Source of the DNA: GWC2-45-44 sp041661665
GTDB taxonomy: Bacteria; Planctomycetota; Phycisphaerae; Sedimentisphaerales; UBA12454
Direction: 5' to 3'
Length of the DNA stretch: 64,000 nucleotides
Assembly (NCBI GenBank): GCA_041661665.1
Contig: JBAZTW010000006.1
Location: 1-64,000, forward strand
Shown: positions 7,249-16,007 of the stretch, piece by piece
How the letters are laid out: each line of letters begins with the position of its first letter
Position numbering within the stretch: the first letter of the stretch is position 1
Translations under genes and position numbers: made by a program
The notes under the pieces: model-generated
What the model was told of the DNA's origin: nothing
The model's database searches: none
The model's input: only the letters and a program-made list of their open reading frames with translations

Positions 7249-9971
7249 TATTTTAGTTCCGCTAAATTTTTCTCAATCGCTTCGAGCTGTTCTTTTGCCT
7301 CGGTGAGTTTCTGCTTTGTCTGCTCGACAAATTCAGGTTTGGCTCTGGAGACGAAATTTTCATTTCCTAATTTGGCTTCGTAGGATTTTACTATGCCGGT
7401 AAGTTCGTCTTTCTGCTTTTGCAGTCTTTTTGATTCTGCCTGTGTGTCGATGATGTCATTAACAAAGACCTGAATCTGCTCGACGATGCCCGCTGCGGCG
7501 GTTTGCGGCTTTTGCTCATCGGGTGAAGCGGAGAATTTTTCCAGAGCGGCTCTATCGCAGATTAAATCAGCGTTGTTATTGAGAATCTCGGCGATGTCGG
7601 CAGGGGCATTGGCTGTCGCAACGAGTTTTTTGTTAGGAGCGACTGCGTATTTGTTTCTGATTTCACGAATTACACGCACGACTTCCTGGACATCGGTAAT
7701 ATCATCTTCGATTTCAGGCTCGACGAGGTCATTAAGGCCATTCGGCCAATCAGCGATAACCAAAGCGGCCTTTTTGTCAAATTCAATAATACCTTTAAGG
7801 CCTCTTTGCGGTGCGATTTCATTCAGTTTCTGGAATATGCCCTCGGTAATGAAAGGCAGAAACGGATGTAGGAGCCGCAGCGTGCTGTCAAGTACAAAAG
7901 CCAGGACGTTTTGAGCGGTTTGCTTTTGGCTGTCATCTCTTAATCTCGATTTCGACCATTCGAGATACCAATCGCAAAGGTCGTTCCAGAAGAAGCGGTA
8001 AATCGCCATCAGCGGCTCGCTGAATTTAAACTCATCAAACGCGGCATTTACTTCATTTACAGTTTTCGCCAGTCTCGACAAAATCCATTTGTCGGTAATG
8101 TGCAGTTTGGCCGGGTCGAATGCATTGAAATCAATTCCTTCGAGATTCATCATCGCAAAGCGTGATGCGTTCCAGAGTTTGTTGCAGAAGTTTCTGCCGA
8201 TATCGAATTTCTCGCTGGTGTTTTTGCCCTGCGCATCTTTGGCCACCGGCAGGCGGACATCCTGACTTTCGGTTGTCATCTGGCAGAGGCTGAATCGCAT
8301 TGCATCAGCGCCGTAAGTTTCGATAATGTCGAGCGGGTCGATGCCATTGCCTTTGCTCTTGCTCATTCTTTCGCCGTTGCCGTCGAGGATTGTCGGGTGA
8401 ATGAATACATCGCGGAAGGGCACATCGCCCATATTTTCCAGACCCATCATAACCATTCGCGAGACCCAAAGCGTGATGATGTCGCGGGCGGTTACGAGCG
8501 TGCTTGTCGGATAATAAAATTTCAGTTCGTCAGTTTGCTGCGGCCAGCCGAGTGTGCTGTGAGGCCAAAGGGCGGAACTGAACCATGTATCGAGGACATC
8601 TTTGTCCTGCTCGATATTTTTCGAGCCGCATTTTTCACATTGCGTCGGGTCGTCGATACCGGTGCTGAGATGGTCGCAGTCTTTGCAGTACCAAATCGGG
8701 ATTCGATGTCCCCACCAGAGCTGGCGGCTGATGCACCAGTCGCGGATGCCGTAGAGCCAGTCGAGATAGCTTTTGCCGTAGCGTTCGGGATGGAATTTGA
8801 TTCTGCCGTCTTCGACTGCTTTGATTGCTTCTTTGGCCAAAGGCTTAACGCTTACGAACCACTGGTCGGAAAGATATGGCTCGATTATATCGCCGCTGCG
8901 GTCGGAATGGCCGACCTGCATTTCTCGCGGCTCGACTTTTTCGAGCAGACCGGCAGTCTGCAAATCCTCGACAACCGCTTTTCTTGCTTTGAAACGGTCG
9001 AGTCCTGCGTATTTGCCGCCGTTTTCGTTAATTTTGCCGTCCGGCGTGAGGATATTTATCATTTCAAGTTTATGCCGCTGTCCGATTTCGTAGTCGTTCG
9101 GGTCGTGGGCGGGCGTAACTTTCAGACAGCCTGTGCCTTCGCCGAGTTTAACGTGGTCGTCTGCGATAATAGGAATTTGCCTGTCAGTCAAAGGCAGTTT
9201 GATTTTTTTGCCGACGAGTTTGGCGGCTCTTGAGTCCTTTGGATTTATCGCAACGGCTGTATCGCCGAGCATTGTCTCCGGCCTTGTCGTCGCAACCGTT
9301 ACGAAACCGCTGCCGTCAGTCAGCGGATAATGGATATACCAGAAATTGCCCTGCACGGTTTTGTGAACGACTTCATCATCAGCGACAGCGGTTTGCAAAA
9401 CGGAATCCCAGTTGACTAATCTCTTGCCGCGATAGATTAGGCCTTTTTTGAAAAGGTTGACAAATGTATGCCGAACTGCTTTTGCGCACATATCGTCGAG
9501 TGTAAAGCGTGTTCTGTCCCAGTCGCAGCTTGCGCCGATTCGTTTCAGTTGTTCGAGAATTCTGTTGCCATATTGTTCTTTCCACTGCCAAATCATTTCG
9601 ACGAGTTTTTCGCGTCCGATGTCGTGGCGGGTTTGGCCGGTCTGTGCTTTGAGATTTTTTTCAACGACTGATTGCGTCGCGATTCCCGCGTGGTCTGTGC
9701 CGGGCATCCAAAGTGTGTTGAAGCCCTGCATCCTTTTGTAGCGGATTAGCACATCCTGAAGCGTGTTGTCGATGGCGTGTCCCAGATGCAAAGCGCCGGT
9801 AACATTCGGCGGGGGAATGACGATTGTATAGGGTTTTCCGCCCCCGCTCTTGCTTTCGCAAGAAAGCGCGGGGGCAGGGGTGGTATGAAAATAATTTCCC
9901 TTGGCCCATATTTCACTTGCCAGGGCTTCTATCTGGTTCGGCTCATAAACTGTTGACAGCATTTCAGTCAT
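7248..9971 (-). CDS. valS: Valyl-tRNA synthetase
   Basis: Class Ia aminoacyl-tRNA synthetase of 907 aa that charges tRNA-Val and edits Thr. The HIGH-type motif is GALHLGHA in PPPNVTGALHLGHA, WMPGTDHAG follows, the CP1 editing domain lies at about 190-350 (ATTRPETMLGDTA), KMSKS appears as RMSKSKGN, and a C-terminal coiled coil (about 840-907) closes the protein. The length is close to the normal ~880-950. One oddity is that the segment just before the catalytic fold (PAPALSCESKSGGG, about residues 32-45) is encoded by a palindromic repeat at 9841-9875 and is longer than usual in this enzyme. The start ATG at 9971 has only a weak GGATAAG upstream; ATG 9962 is the alternative. Confidence 0.97.
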   Translation of the reverse strand: MTEMLSTVYEPNQIEALASEIWAKGNYFHTTPAPALSCESKSGGGKPYTIVIPPPNVTGALHLGHAIDNTLQDVLIRYKRMQGFNTLWMPGTDHAGIATQSVVEKNLKAQTGQTRHDIGREKLVEMIWQWKEQYGNRILEQLKRIGASCDWDRTRFTLDDMCAKAVRHTFVNLFKKGLIYRGKRLVNWDSVLQTAVADDEVVHKTVQGNFWYIHYPLTDGSGFVTVATTRPETMLGDTAVAINPKDSRAAKLVGKKIKLPLTDRQIPIIADDHVKLGEGTGCLKVTPAHDPNDYEIGQRHKLEMINILTPDGKINENGGKYAGLDRFKARKAVVEDLQTAGLLEKVEPREMQVGHSDRSGDIIEPYLSDQWFVSVKPLAKEAIKAVEDGRIKFHPERYGKSYLDWLYGIRDWCISRQLWWGHRIPIWYCKDCDHLSTGIDDPTQCEKCGSKNIEQDKDVLDTWFSSALWPHSTLGWPQQTDELKFYYPTSTLVTARDIITLWVSRMVMMGLENMGDVPFRDVFIHPTILDGNGERMSKSKGNGIDPLDIIETYGADAMRFSLCQMTTESQDVRLPVAKDAQGKNTSEKFDIGRNFCNKLWNASRFAMMNLEGIDFNAFDPAKLHITDKWILSRLAKTVNEVNAAFDEFKFSEPLMAIYRFFWNDLCDWYLEWSKSRLRDDSQKQTAQNVLAFVLDSTLRLLHPFLPFITEGIFQKLNEIAPQRGLKGIIEFDKKAALVIADWPNGLNDLVEPEIEDDITDVQEVVRVIREIRNKYAVAPNKKLVATANAPADIAEILNNNADLICDRAALEKFSASPDEQKPQTAAAGIVEQIQVFVNDIIDTQAESKRLQKQKDELTGIVKSYEAKLGNENFVSRAKPEFVEQTKQKLTEAKEQLEAIEKNLAELK
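9841..9875. repeat. Palindromic element lying in frame inside valS
   Basis: Outer arms CCCCCGC (9841-9847) and GCGGGGG (9868-9874) enclose a second perfect stem, CTTGC (9849-9853) with GCAAG (9858-9862) around TTTC. It encodes the extra linker residues ahead of the HIGH domain, so it behaves like an inserted repeat tolerated by the protein. Confidence 0.65.
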
Positions 9972-10096
9972 AAATCTTATCCGTTCTTGATGTTATGTCA
10001 TTTAGTCGGAAAATTTTGAAGTGGTAATTCTAACAAAAAAAGATTGTCTTGGCTAATACATTTTTGCAGCGGATATGGCGAGCAATGACGTGCCTT

Positions 10097-10477
10097 TTAT
10101 TTGGAAACCTTATGGCTTATCGCATTTTCGATTTTTTCTCTCAAATCCATCGGGTCAAACGGCTTGGTAACGTATTCAAGGATGCCGTAACTGTGAGCGA
10201 TATCTATATCTCTTGGGTCTGAATGCGCGGTCAGCATTATTACAGGAATATGTTTCCAGTCCGGGTTGCTGCGCAGTTCTTCGAGCATTTGAAAGCCGGT
10301 CATTACAGGCATACCGGCATCAAGCAGGATAAGGTCTGGTTTTTTGACGGCTATTTTGTCTAAACCGTCTTGGCCGTTTGTTGCGGTTATAACCTCATAG
10401 CCCCATTTTTTCAGGCTATAAGAAACGATTCTTAAAATATCCGGCTCGTCATCAACAACTAAGATTCTATCTGGCAT
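10097..10477 (-). CDS. Single-domain response regulator (CheY-like receiver)
   Basis: 126-aa receiver domain. The acidic pair is seen in VVDDEPD, the phospho-acceptor Asp in LILLDAGMP (about residue 53), the conserved Thr in MLTAHS and the Lys in VTKPFDP. There is no output domain, so it must signal by protein contact or relay. Its start overlaps the end of the upstream histidine kinase by 19 bases, strongly suggesting translational coupling and that they are cognate partners. Confidence 0.95.
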   Translation of the reverse strand: MPDRILVVDDEPDILRIVSYSLKKWGYEVITATNGQDGLDKIAVKKPDLILLDAGMPVMTGFQMLEELRSNPDWKHIPVIMLTAHSDPRDIDIAHSYGILEYVTKPFDPMDLREKIENAISHKVSK

Positions 10478-13101
10478 GGTATTTTCTCCATAGGTAATTC
10501 AAAATAAAAAGTTGTTCCTTTTTCGTAATCGGATTCGACCCATATTCTGCCGCCGTGGCTTTCTATGATTTTTTTGGAAATCACAAGGCCTAAACCTGTA
10601 CCGCCTGTTTTTCTGTCGGCATCTTTAGTGGCTAATTGTTGAAATTCCACGAACAGCTTGTGCATATCTTCGGGTTTGATTCCACCTCCAGTGTCTTTAA
10701 CGGCAATAGTAACCTTATCGTCTGTGCGGGAAGTGGTAATTTTTACGCTGCCCGTTTCGGTGAATTTAACGGCATTGCTTACAAGGTTGGTTAATACCTG
10801 AATAATTTTATCCTTATCGAAATTCACAAGCGGTACCGCATCATCAAGTTCGATTATAAGCTCAAGACCTTTCTCTTTGGCCAGCGGCCTCATTGTTTCT
10901 TCAACAGCCTCTACTACTTCATTTATATTTGCGGGCTTGGGATTAAAATCCATTCTGCCGGCAGTCATTTTCTGGTAATCCAGAACATCGTTTATCAATC
11001 GAGCGAGCCGGTCGACGTTTCTTTTCGCGATGCCCAAAAACTCCTTTTGGTCGTCGTTGAGCGGTCCGGTGGTTTCGCTATATACCAAATTTACGGCTTC
11101 TTTTATAGATGTCAGAGGCGTTCGCAATTCGTGCGATGCTGTGGAAATGAATTTCGATTTCATTTCGAGGACAGCCTGCATTTCTTTTTCAGCTTTTTTG
11201 CGGAGAGTAATGTCTTCCTTGTTTGCGACAAAATGCGTTATGACTCCGGCATCATTGATAACTGGCGAAACAGATGCATTTTCGAAATAGATATCACCGT
11301 TTTTCCTCTTGTTACAGAATTCACCTTGCCATTTATGTCCGGATTTAATTGTATCCCACAAACGTGTGTACTCTTCCGGTGGTGTTTGGCCCGATTTCAA
11401 TATGCGCGGGTTTTTCCCAATAACTTCTTCAGAGGTATAGCCCGTCAGTTCCACAAACTTGGGGTTCACATATTCGATGTTACCTTCGGGGTTTGTGATG
11501 ACAATACAAGCGGGGTTCTGTTCGACAGCGAGCGATAACTTACGCAGTCCATCTTCAGCTTTTTTGCTCTCGGTTATATCTCGAACAGTGGCTTGTACTA
11601 CTTTTTTGTTGTTGATTTCCGTGCTCGTCAATAAAACTGTGGCAGGAAACTCTGTGTTGTCCATACGCTTATGCATCCACTCAAAGAAATGGCTGTCTTT
11701 TTCCATTGCTATTTTTACCATTTCCTGTGCCTTTGCGGAAGATGCGGTACCATCGGGCTGATATTCCGGCGATAAATCCGCCGGTGTCAAAGAGGTAAAT
11801 TCTTTTTCATCTTTACAGCCAAACAATTTTAATGTTGCCGGATTACCGCTTAAAAATCCCTTTTCATCTAATACCATGATGGCATCATGGGAGCTTTCAA
11901 AAAGGTTGTGGTATTTCTCCTCGCTTTCTCGCAGTTTCTGCTCTGCCCATTTACGCTGGACAATTTGTTTATTGAGGCTTTCAATAGAGGTTGTTTTGCC
12001 TTTTAAATTTTCGGTCATTGTATCAAATGCGCGAGAAAGCTGTCCTATCTCATCTTTTGCGTCAGTGCCTACCTTGTGATTCAAATTGCCGCTGCCGATT
12101 ATTTCGGTTCCCTTATGCAGTTTGTGAATCGGCTTAGAAATAACTCTGGCAATCGATATGCTTGATAACCAGACGGCATTGACCGCTATAAATAAAGTGA
12201 TGAAAAATAACAACCGCAGTTTTGCCAAGGGCGCAAACGCTTCCTTTGCTTCTATCTCGGCACAAACCCCCCACTTCATCTGGGGTATGAATTCATGTGC
12301 CCCCATAACCTGCACACCGCGATAATCAGGAAAAACATTAGCAATTTCCTTTCCGGATAATATGTGTTCCCTGCCTTTATGTAAATGAGCCCTCCTTGCA
12401 TTTTCAGTATCCACCCTCTGTTTTAAAACGGCATCATCTATGAATCTGGAAGGAGTAATCATAAATCCGTACTTATTAACGATATATATTTCGCCGGTCT
12501 TACCCAAACCGGTACTATTCGTAACGATATTATTTAACTCATTTAATTTCACCCTTGCCACAAGCACGCCCAATAAATCCCCTGTATGACTGTCTAAAAA
12601 TGGCGCAGATACGGCGATTAAAGGCTCTTTAACGATTTCAGAATAATATGCATCCCTGATAAAGATGTTTTTCTGCCCGCCGAGAAAATAAGCATCCGCG
12701 GACTTATCTGCTCCGATGCTGCTTTCATTACTGGAGGCTGTTACTTTTCCCGCTGCATCCAGCAGCATAAATTCAGATATTGAAGAATTAACCTCTCTGG
12801 TTTTTTTGAGCCTGCGCATAGCCTGCTGGAAAGCTTCGTCATACCGGGAATCTTCCTTGGTTTTTATTTTTAAAAAATCCTCCAGAACTACACTTTTAGA
12901 TAACTGTCCGACAGACATTTCCAGCATTTCGAGGTAGGTTTCTATATGATTGGTTCGCGAGGCAGCCGCCACGGCTAAATTGTTATTTATAGACTTCTGC
13001 AAATCATTCTTCACAATTAAATAGACAAAAGTTCCGGCAACGCTCATAACAATCAGGGCAACGGTAAGAAAAGAAAGGCTTATTTTATTTGCTATTTTCA
13101 T
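10459..13101 (-). CDS. Sensor histidine kinase with periplasmic Cache domain, HAMP and two PAS domains
   Basis: 880-aa membrane kinase. TM1 is at about 8-29, followed by a periplasmic double-Cache-type domain (about 35-295; LLDAAGKVTASS, YFLGGQKNIFIRDAYYSE, IYIVNKYGFMITPSR), TM2 at about 297-318 and a HAMP domain (RVISKPIHKLHKGTEIIGSGNL). Two PAS domains with DITE/DIT ends follow, then HisKA (STASHELRTPLTSIKEA, with the phospho-His) and HATPase_c (NLVSNAVKF, DTGGGI, GTGLGLVISKKIIESHGG). It likely senses a small extracellular ligand through the Cache domain. It forms an operon with the overlapping receiver gene. The first PAS domain is strikingly similar to one in the kinase at 1500-4907 (shared PADLSP and FEW.HKR motifs). 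Confidence 0.95.
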   Translation of the reverse strand: MKIANKISLSFLTVALIVMSVAGTFVYLIVKNDLQKSINNNLAVAAASRTNHIETYLEMLEMSVGQLSKSVVLEDFLKIKTKEDSRYDEAFQQAMRRLKKTREVNSSISEFMLLDAAGKVTASSNESSIGADKSADAYFLGGQKNIFIRDAYYSEIVKEPLIAVSAPFLDSHTGDLLGVLVARVKLNELNNIVTNSTGLGKTGEIYIVNKYGFMITPSRFIDDAVLKQRVDTENARRAHLHKGREHILSGKEIANVFPDYRGVQVMGAHEFIPQMKWGVCAEIEAKEAFAPLAKLRLLFFITLFIAVNAVWLSSISIARVISKPIHKLHKGTEIIGSGNLNHKVGTDAKDEIGQLSRAFDTMTENLKGKTTSIESLNKQIVQRKWAEQKLRESEEKYHNLFESSHDAIMVLDEKGFLSGNPATLKLFGCKDEKEFTSLTPADLSPEYQPDGTASSAKAQEMVKIAMEKDSHFFEWMHKRMDNTEFPATVLLTSTEINNKKVVQATVRDITESKKAEDGLRKLSLAVEQNPACIVITNPEGNIEYVNPKFVELTGYTSEEVIGKNPRILKSGQTPPEEYTRLWDTIKSGHKWQGEFCNKRKNGDIYFENASVSPVINDAGVITHFVANKEDITLRKKAEKEMQAVLEMKSKFISTASHELRTPLTSIKEAVNLVYSETTGPLNDDQKEFLGIAKRNVDRLARLINDVLDYQKMTAGRMDFNPKPANINEVVEAVEETMRPLAKEKGLELIIELDDAVPLVNFDKDKIIQVLTNLVSNAVKFTETGSVKITTSRTDDKVTIAVKDTGGGIKPEDMHKLFVEFQQLATKDADRKTGGTGLGLVISKKIIESHGGRIWVESDYEKGTTFYFELPMEKIPCQIES

Positions 13102-13254
13102 AGATATTTCCCCAAAAGGTATTGCCAGTGGGTTTATCGGCTTGAACTTGCCGTACTATTACCTTAAACTCCGTTATCTATGGCTTTTGCGGATATTCCG
13201 AGGTGTGAGCATTTATTTTAAGGGGATTTGTTTTGTTATCGGACTAATGCGGAA

Positions 13255-14247
13255 TTATTTTCCCGCAAGCTGTATGACCATAGTCTCGATTGCGGTTTGA
13301 GCGGTTGCCCGGCCTGTTTTCATCTGATAATCAATCTCTGCAAGATGCCTAAGGCAGCGGCCTATTTTTTCAATAGGCATTTTTTTCAGCGTATTGAAAA
13401 AATCCCTGCTGTTCCAGTTCTTTATATTAAGTTTTCTGGCGGTCTCATCGGGCGATACGCCATTTTTGAGCATCGCCGATGCGCTGAACATTCTCCTGAA
13501 ATGCCAGGCAAAAGCGCCGATTACCGTATATTCAGCGTCCTTGTCGGAGCTGAACATCAGCCGCAGTTTTTCAATTGCCCCCGCCAGATTTCCAGCGGTC
13601 ATAGCGTTAATAACCTCAAAGACATCGAATACGCGATTTTTCCCTACGACGGCGGCAATGTCTTTTTCGGTTATGGTTTTCGCCGAATCGGTATACGCGG
13701 CAAGTTTATCAATCTCACTGCTCAAAATGCCCGGTTCTTCGCCTGCAAATTCAATGAGCATATACGCGGCATTGGCAGGCAGGGTTTTACTGTGCTGGTT
13801 TCTGGCATAATCGCAAAGGTATGAAACAAGAGCTTTGGATTTAAGCTCGGCAACTTCAATCAGTTTGCCGGTGGAAGGAAGGATTTTCGCAAGTCTGGTG
13901 TTTGATTTCCAGCTTCGGACATCCAGAACGAGTACGCCTGTCGAAGCGGGCTTTTCAAAATATTTTTCCAGCAGTTCTCTGTTTTCCGAGACAAACTTAT
14001 CCGCATCGTTCAGGACAACGACTCGCCTTTCGGCAAGAAACGGCAGAGTTCGCAGCTCATCAAAAACATCAGCGGCGGTGATTTTGTCCGCCTCGGTCTG
14101 CAAAAGACACATCTGCATTTGTTCAGGCTCAAGAAGCGAGCCAATCAGGGCGTTTAATTGTCCGCAGGCAAGAAACTCGTCTTTACCTGCAATTACATAA
14201 ATGGGTTTTATGCCATCTGTTTTTTTGTCAGCGATGCTTTTTGCCAC
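13255..14247 (-). CDS. holA: DNA polymerase III subunit delta
   Basis: 330-aa clamp-loader subunit that opens the beta clamp in the replisome. Family features visible are the N-terminal IKPIYVIAGKDEFLACGQL, LPFLAERRVVVLNDADKF, the AAA+-like fold without a Walker A motif, and the C-terminal collar region with AFAWHFRRMFSA and LLHLAEID-type residues (CLRHLAEIDYQMKTG). The length is normal (about 330-345). It lies 33 bases after the hypothetical gene at 14281-14799 on the same strand and is probably cotranscribed with it. Confidence 0.93.
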   Translation of the reverse strand: MAKSIADKKTDGIKPIYVIAGKDEFLACGQLNALIGSLLEPEQMQMCLLQTEADKITAADVFDELRTLPFLAERRVVVLNDADKFVSENRELLEKYFEKPASTGVLVLDVRSWKSNTRLAKILPSTGKLIEVAELKSKALVSYLCDYARNQHSKTLPANAAYMLIEFAGEEPGILSSEIDKLAAYTDSAKTITEKDIAAVVGKNRVFDVFEVINAMTAGNLAGAIEKLRLMFSSDKDAEYTVIGAFAWHFRRMFSASAMLKNGVSPDETARKLNIKNWNSRDFFNTLKKMPIEKIGRCLRHLAEIDYQMKTGRATAQTAIETMVIQLAGK

Positions 14248-14280
14248 GAAAACTTATATCTCCTGATTTATTTGACTTAT

Positions 14281-14799
14281 TTATAAGCTCTGCCTGCTGC
14301 GGGTCATTGAGATTGCTGACAGTGCGAGAATTTCCTTAGCTACAATGTCAGCGATAATCATTTGCTGCGGAGATGCGGGCGATGCTCCAGCAGTGTGGAC
14401 TGTGCGGGTTGGAAAAACAGCAGGGGCAGGCTGTGCTTTAATCGGCACAGGCTGGAATTTTATTTCCTGTTTATCTGTCTGCGGAGAAATGTTTTCTTTG
14501 CCGGGCGATTTTCTTTTTAACGCGGCGATTTTTCTCTGCTGAGCCAGTATTTGCACACCTAAATCGAGCGAAGGCATATCCTGCGCTTTGTCCGCTTTGT
14601 CCGCTTTGCTGATTTTCTCGACCATATTGCTTACAAATTCGCTTTTTGCCGGCGGTTTTTTCAGAATATCGCCAAAGCTCGGCATAGAATCAGAAATTTC
14701 AAGAGGATTTTGCTGTTTGCGTATCGAGTTAAGCAAATCCTGCCTGCACTTGTCAATGTCCTGCTCAGTCTTATTGTCGCGATTTTCATCTTTTTCCAT
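14281..14799 (-). CDS. Hypothetical Pro/Lys-rich cytoplasmic protein
   Basis: 172 aa; I do not recognise the family. The N-terminus is charged (MEKDENRDNKTEQDIDKC), a KADKADKA repeat is encoded by a small tandem DNA repeat, the middle is disordered and rich in Pro, Gln and Lys, and the C-terminus is a hydrophobic helix (IIADIVAKEILALSAISMT) that could be an interaction helix. There is no signal peptide or clear membrane span. ATG 14799 is chosen because GAGG lies about 9 bases upstream; an in-frame start at 14859 would add a hydrophobic stretch with no ribosome-binding site. It precedes holA. Confidence 0.6.
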   Translation of the reverse strand: MEKDENRDNKTEQDIDKCRQDLLNSIRKQQNPLEISDSMPSFGDILKKPPAKSEFVSNMVEKISKADKADKAQDMPSLDLGVQILAQQRKIAALKRKSPGKENISPQTDKQEIKFQPVPIKAQPAPAVFPTRTVHTAGASPASPQQMIIADIVAKEILALSAISMTRSRQSL

Positions 14800-14910
14800 A
14801 GGTACAACCTCACCGTAAATTATAACACCGATGACGTGTTTGGCAAGAAAAAAGAACACTCAAGCTTAGGGGTTTTCCTGTAATGACAGACGCAGCAAAT
14901 CTTTATGCCG

Positions 14911-15374
14911 CTAAAAACAGGTATTTACCGCCTCCGTCAGGCCTGCTTTCAAACGATACAAAATAAATTCCGGCTTATCCGGCAGCGGCTGTCTAAGGTA
15001 AACTAATCTATCGCAGATACTCGTCGCTGTTTCAACAAGCCAGCCCAAATATATCATCGCCATCACAGCCATCAAAACCAATCTGCAAATCGCATTCCAT
15101 CTAAACGTTCGTATTTTTTCAAGGTTCACCTGATTCTTTAAGAAACGAATTGCTTCTTCACATTCCCACCTGCGTATATAGAAACGCAGTACTTTTTCGG
15201 CATCATCAAAATTCTCCACAGCCAAATTTGTCAGTAGCGTCATCGGTTTATCATTGCCGGCAAGCCTGTAAACAACCATTGTCAATTCTTCCTATCGTTC
15301 GTGCAGACGAACTTTTGTCCAGCCTGTCTGTGTTATACGAATTGTCGGTTTGCCGCGACGTTTGACAAGTTTAT
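14911..15374 (-). pseudogene. IS4-family transposase remnant (C-terminal part, interrupted by a stop)
   Basis: The frame from about 15374 reads HKLVKRRGKPTIRITQTGW, hits an in-frame TAG at 15294-15292, then continues LTMVVYRLAGNDKPMTLLTN to the stop at 14911. It carries the IS4 signature Y-x2-R-x3-E-x6-K (YIRRWECEEAIRFLK) that contains the third catalytic acid. The N-terminal two thirds with the first two acids is missing, so it is inactive. At its 5' limit the sequence switches abruptly to a fragment of a DUF151 gene on the other strand. No terminal inverted repeats were recognised. Confidence 0.8.
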
Positions 15375-15385
15375 GAAAACGATGC

Positions 15386-15442
15386 GGCGTTGGAATCGCC
15401 ACAAACGTGCCCCTGTTCGCAGCAGAACACGTTTTTACATAG
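15386..15442 (+). pseudogene. Decayed fragment of a DUF151 (bifunctional nuclease) gene
   Basis: The plus strand encodes GVGIATNVPLFAAEHVFT then TAG. The intact gene at 6788-7174 ends AVGIATDVPLFAAEHVLGN, and the nucleotides agree over most of about 50 positions. Upstream bases do not continue the frame (an in-frame TGA lies at about 15374), so only the 3' tail survives. It overlaps the last codons of lspA on the other strand by 8 bases. Confidence 0.7.
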
Positions 15443-15998
15443 GGTCCGGAGTGGATGGTGATTCGTGTTTTGCGCCGAAAATTGTCGCCAGAATTAAAAT
15501 CCCCACAGCAACCGTGAGCATTGAATCAGCTATATTGAACGCGGGGAAATGCCAGTCGCCATAATAGAAATCGAGAAAATCACGTACCCTGCCGGCGTTG
15601 AAAATCCTGTCGTATAAATTCCCGCAGATGCCCGCCTCAAAAAAAGCCATCGCCAAAACCGATAACAACTGCGGCTTTCGATTAAACAAAAAAATCCCGA
15701 CAACGACAACCATCGCCGCTGCCGAAATTATTATCAGCGGAAGAGTTCTGCCCGCAGCTATGCCCCAGGCGGCGCCGCGATTTTCGACAAGCACAAACTG
15801 AAAAAAACCGTCGATTACGCTGTAATGCTGTAAAGGCAGAGAATTGAGCCATTCAAAAACCGCTGATTTGCTCCACAAGTCCGCGATAATCCCGCTGACC
15901 GCCACCGGCCAGAACAAAAAATGAGCGGCAGACAGGCTTATTTGTTTATTGAAAAAACTTTTCAACGGACATTTGCAATTTTCGCCCTCTGCCGACAA
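15435..15998 (-). CDS. lspA: Lipoprotein signal peptidase (signal peptidase II)
   Basis: 187-aa inner-membrane aspartyl protease that removes signal peptides from prolipoproteins. Four hydrophobic segments are visible. Conserved boxes are VENRGAAWG, GICGNLYDRIFNAGRVRDFLDF with the first catalytic Asp region, and FPAFNIADS with the second catalytic Asp. The last dozen residues (ATIFGAKHESPSTPDPM) run into the scar left by the DUF151 fragment, so the natural C-terminus may have been altered. It begins 9 bases after the TPR lipoprotein gene and shares its promoter. Confidence 0.95.
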   Translation of the reverse strand: MSAEGENCKCPLKSFFNKQISLSAAHFLFWPVAVSGIIADLWSKSAVFEWLNSLPLQHYSVIDGFFQFVLVENRGAAWGIAAGRTLPLIIISAAAMVVVVGIFLFNRKPQLLSVLAMAFFEAGICGNLYDRIFNAGRVRDFLDFYYGDWHFPAFNIADSMLTVAVGILILATIFGAKHESPSTPDPM

Positions 15999-16007
15999 AT
16001 CAACCCC

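Noticed and set aside
8397..9233. 278-codon open frame on the plus strand inside valS
   Set aside because: It is antisense to a well-conserved synthetase, has no family features, and reflects codon bias of the real gene.
14800..14859. Longer N-terminus for the hypothetical protein before holA
   Set aside because: The upstream start has no ribosome-binding site, whereas GAGG precedes the ATG at 14799.
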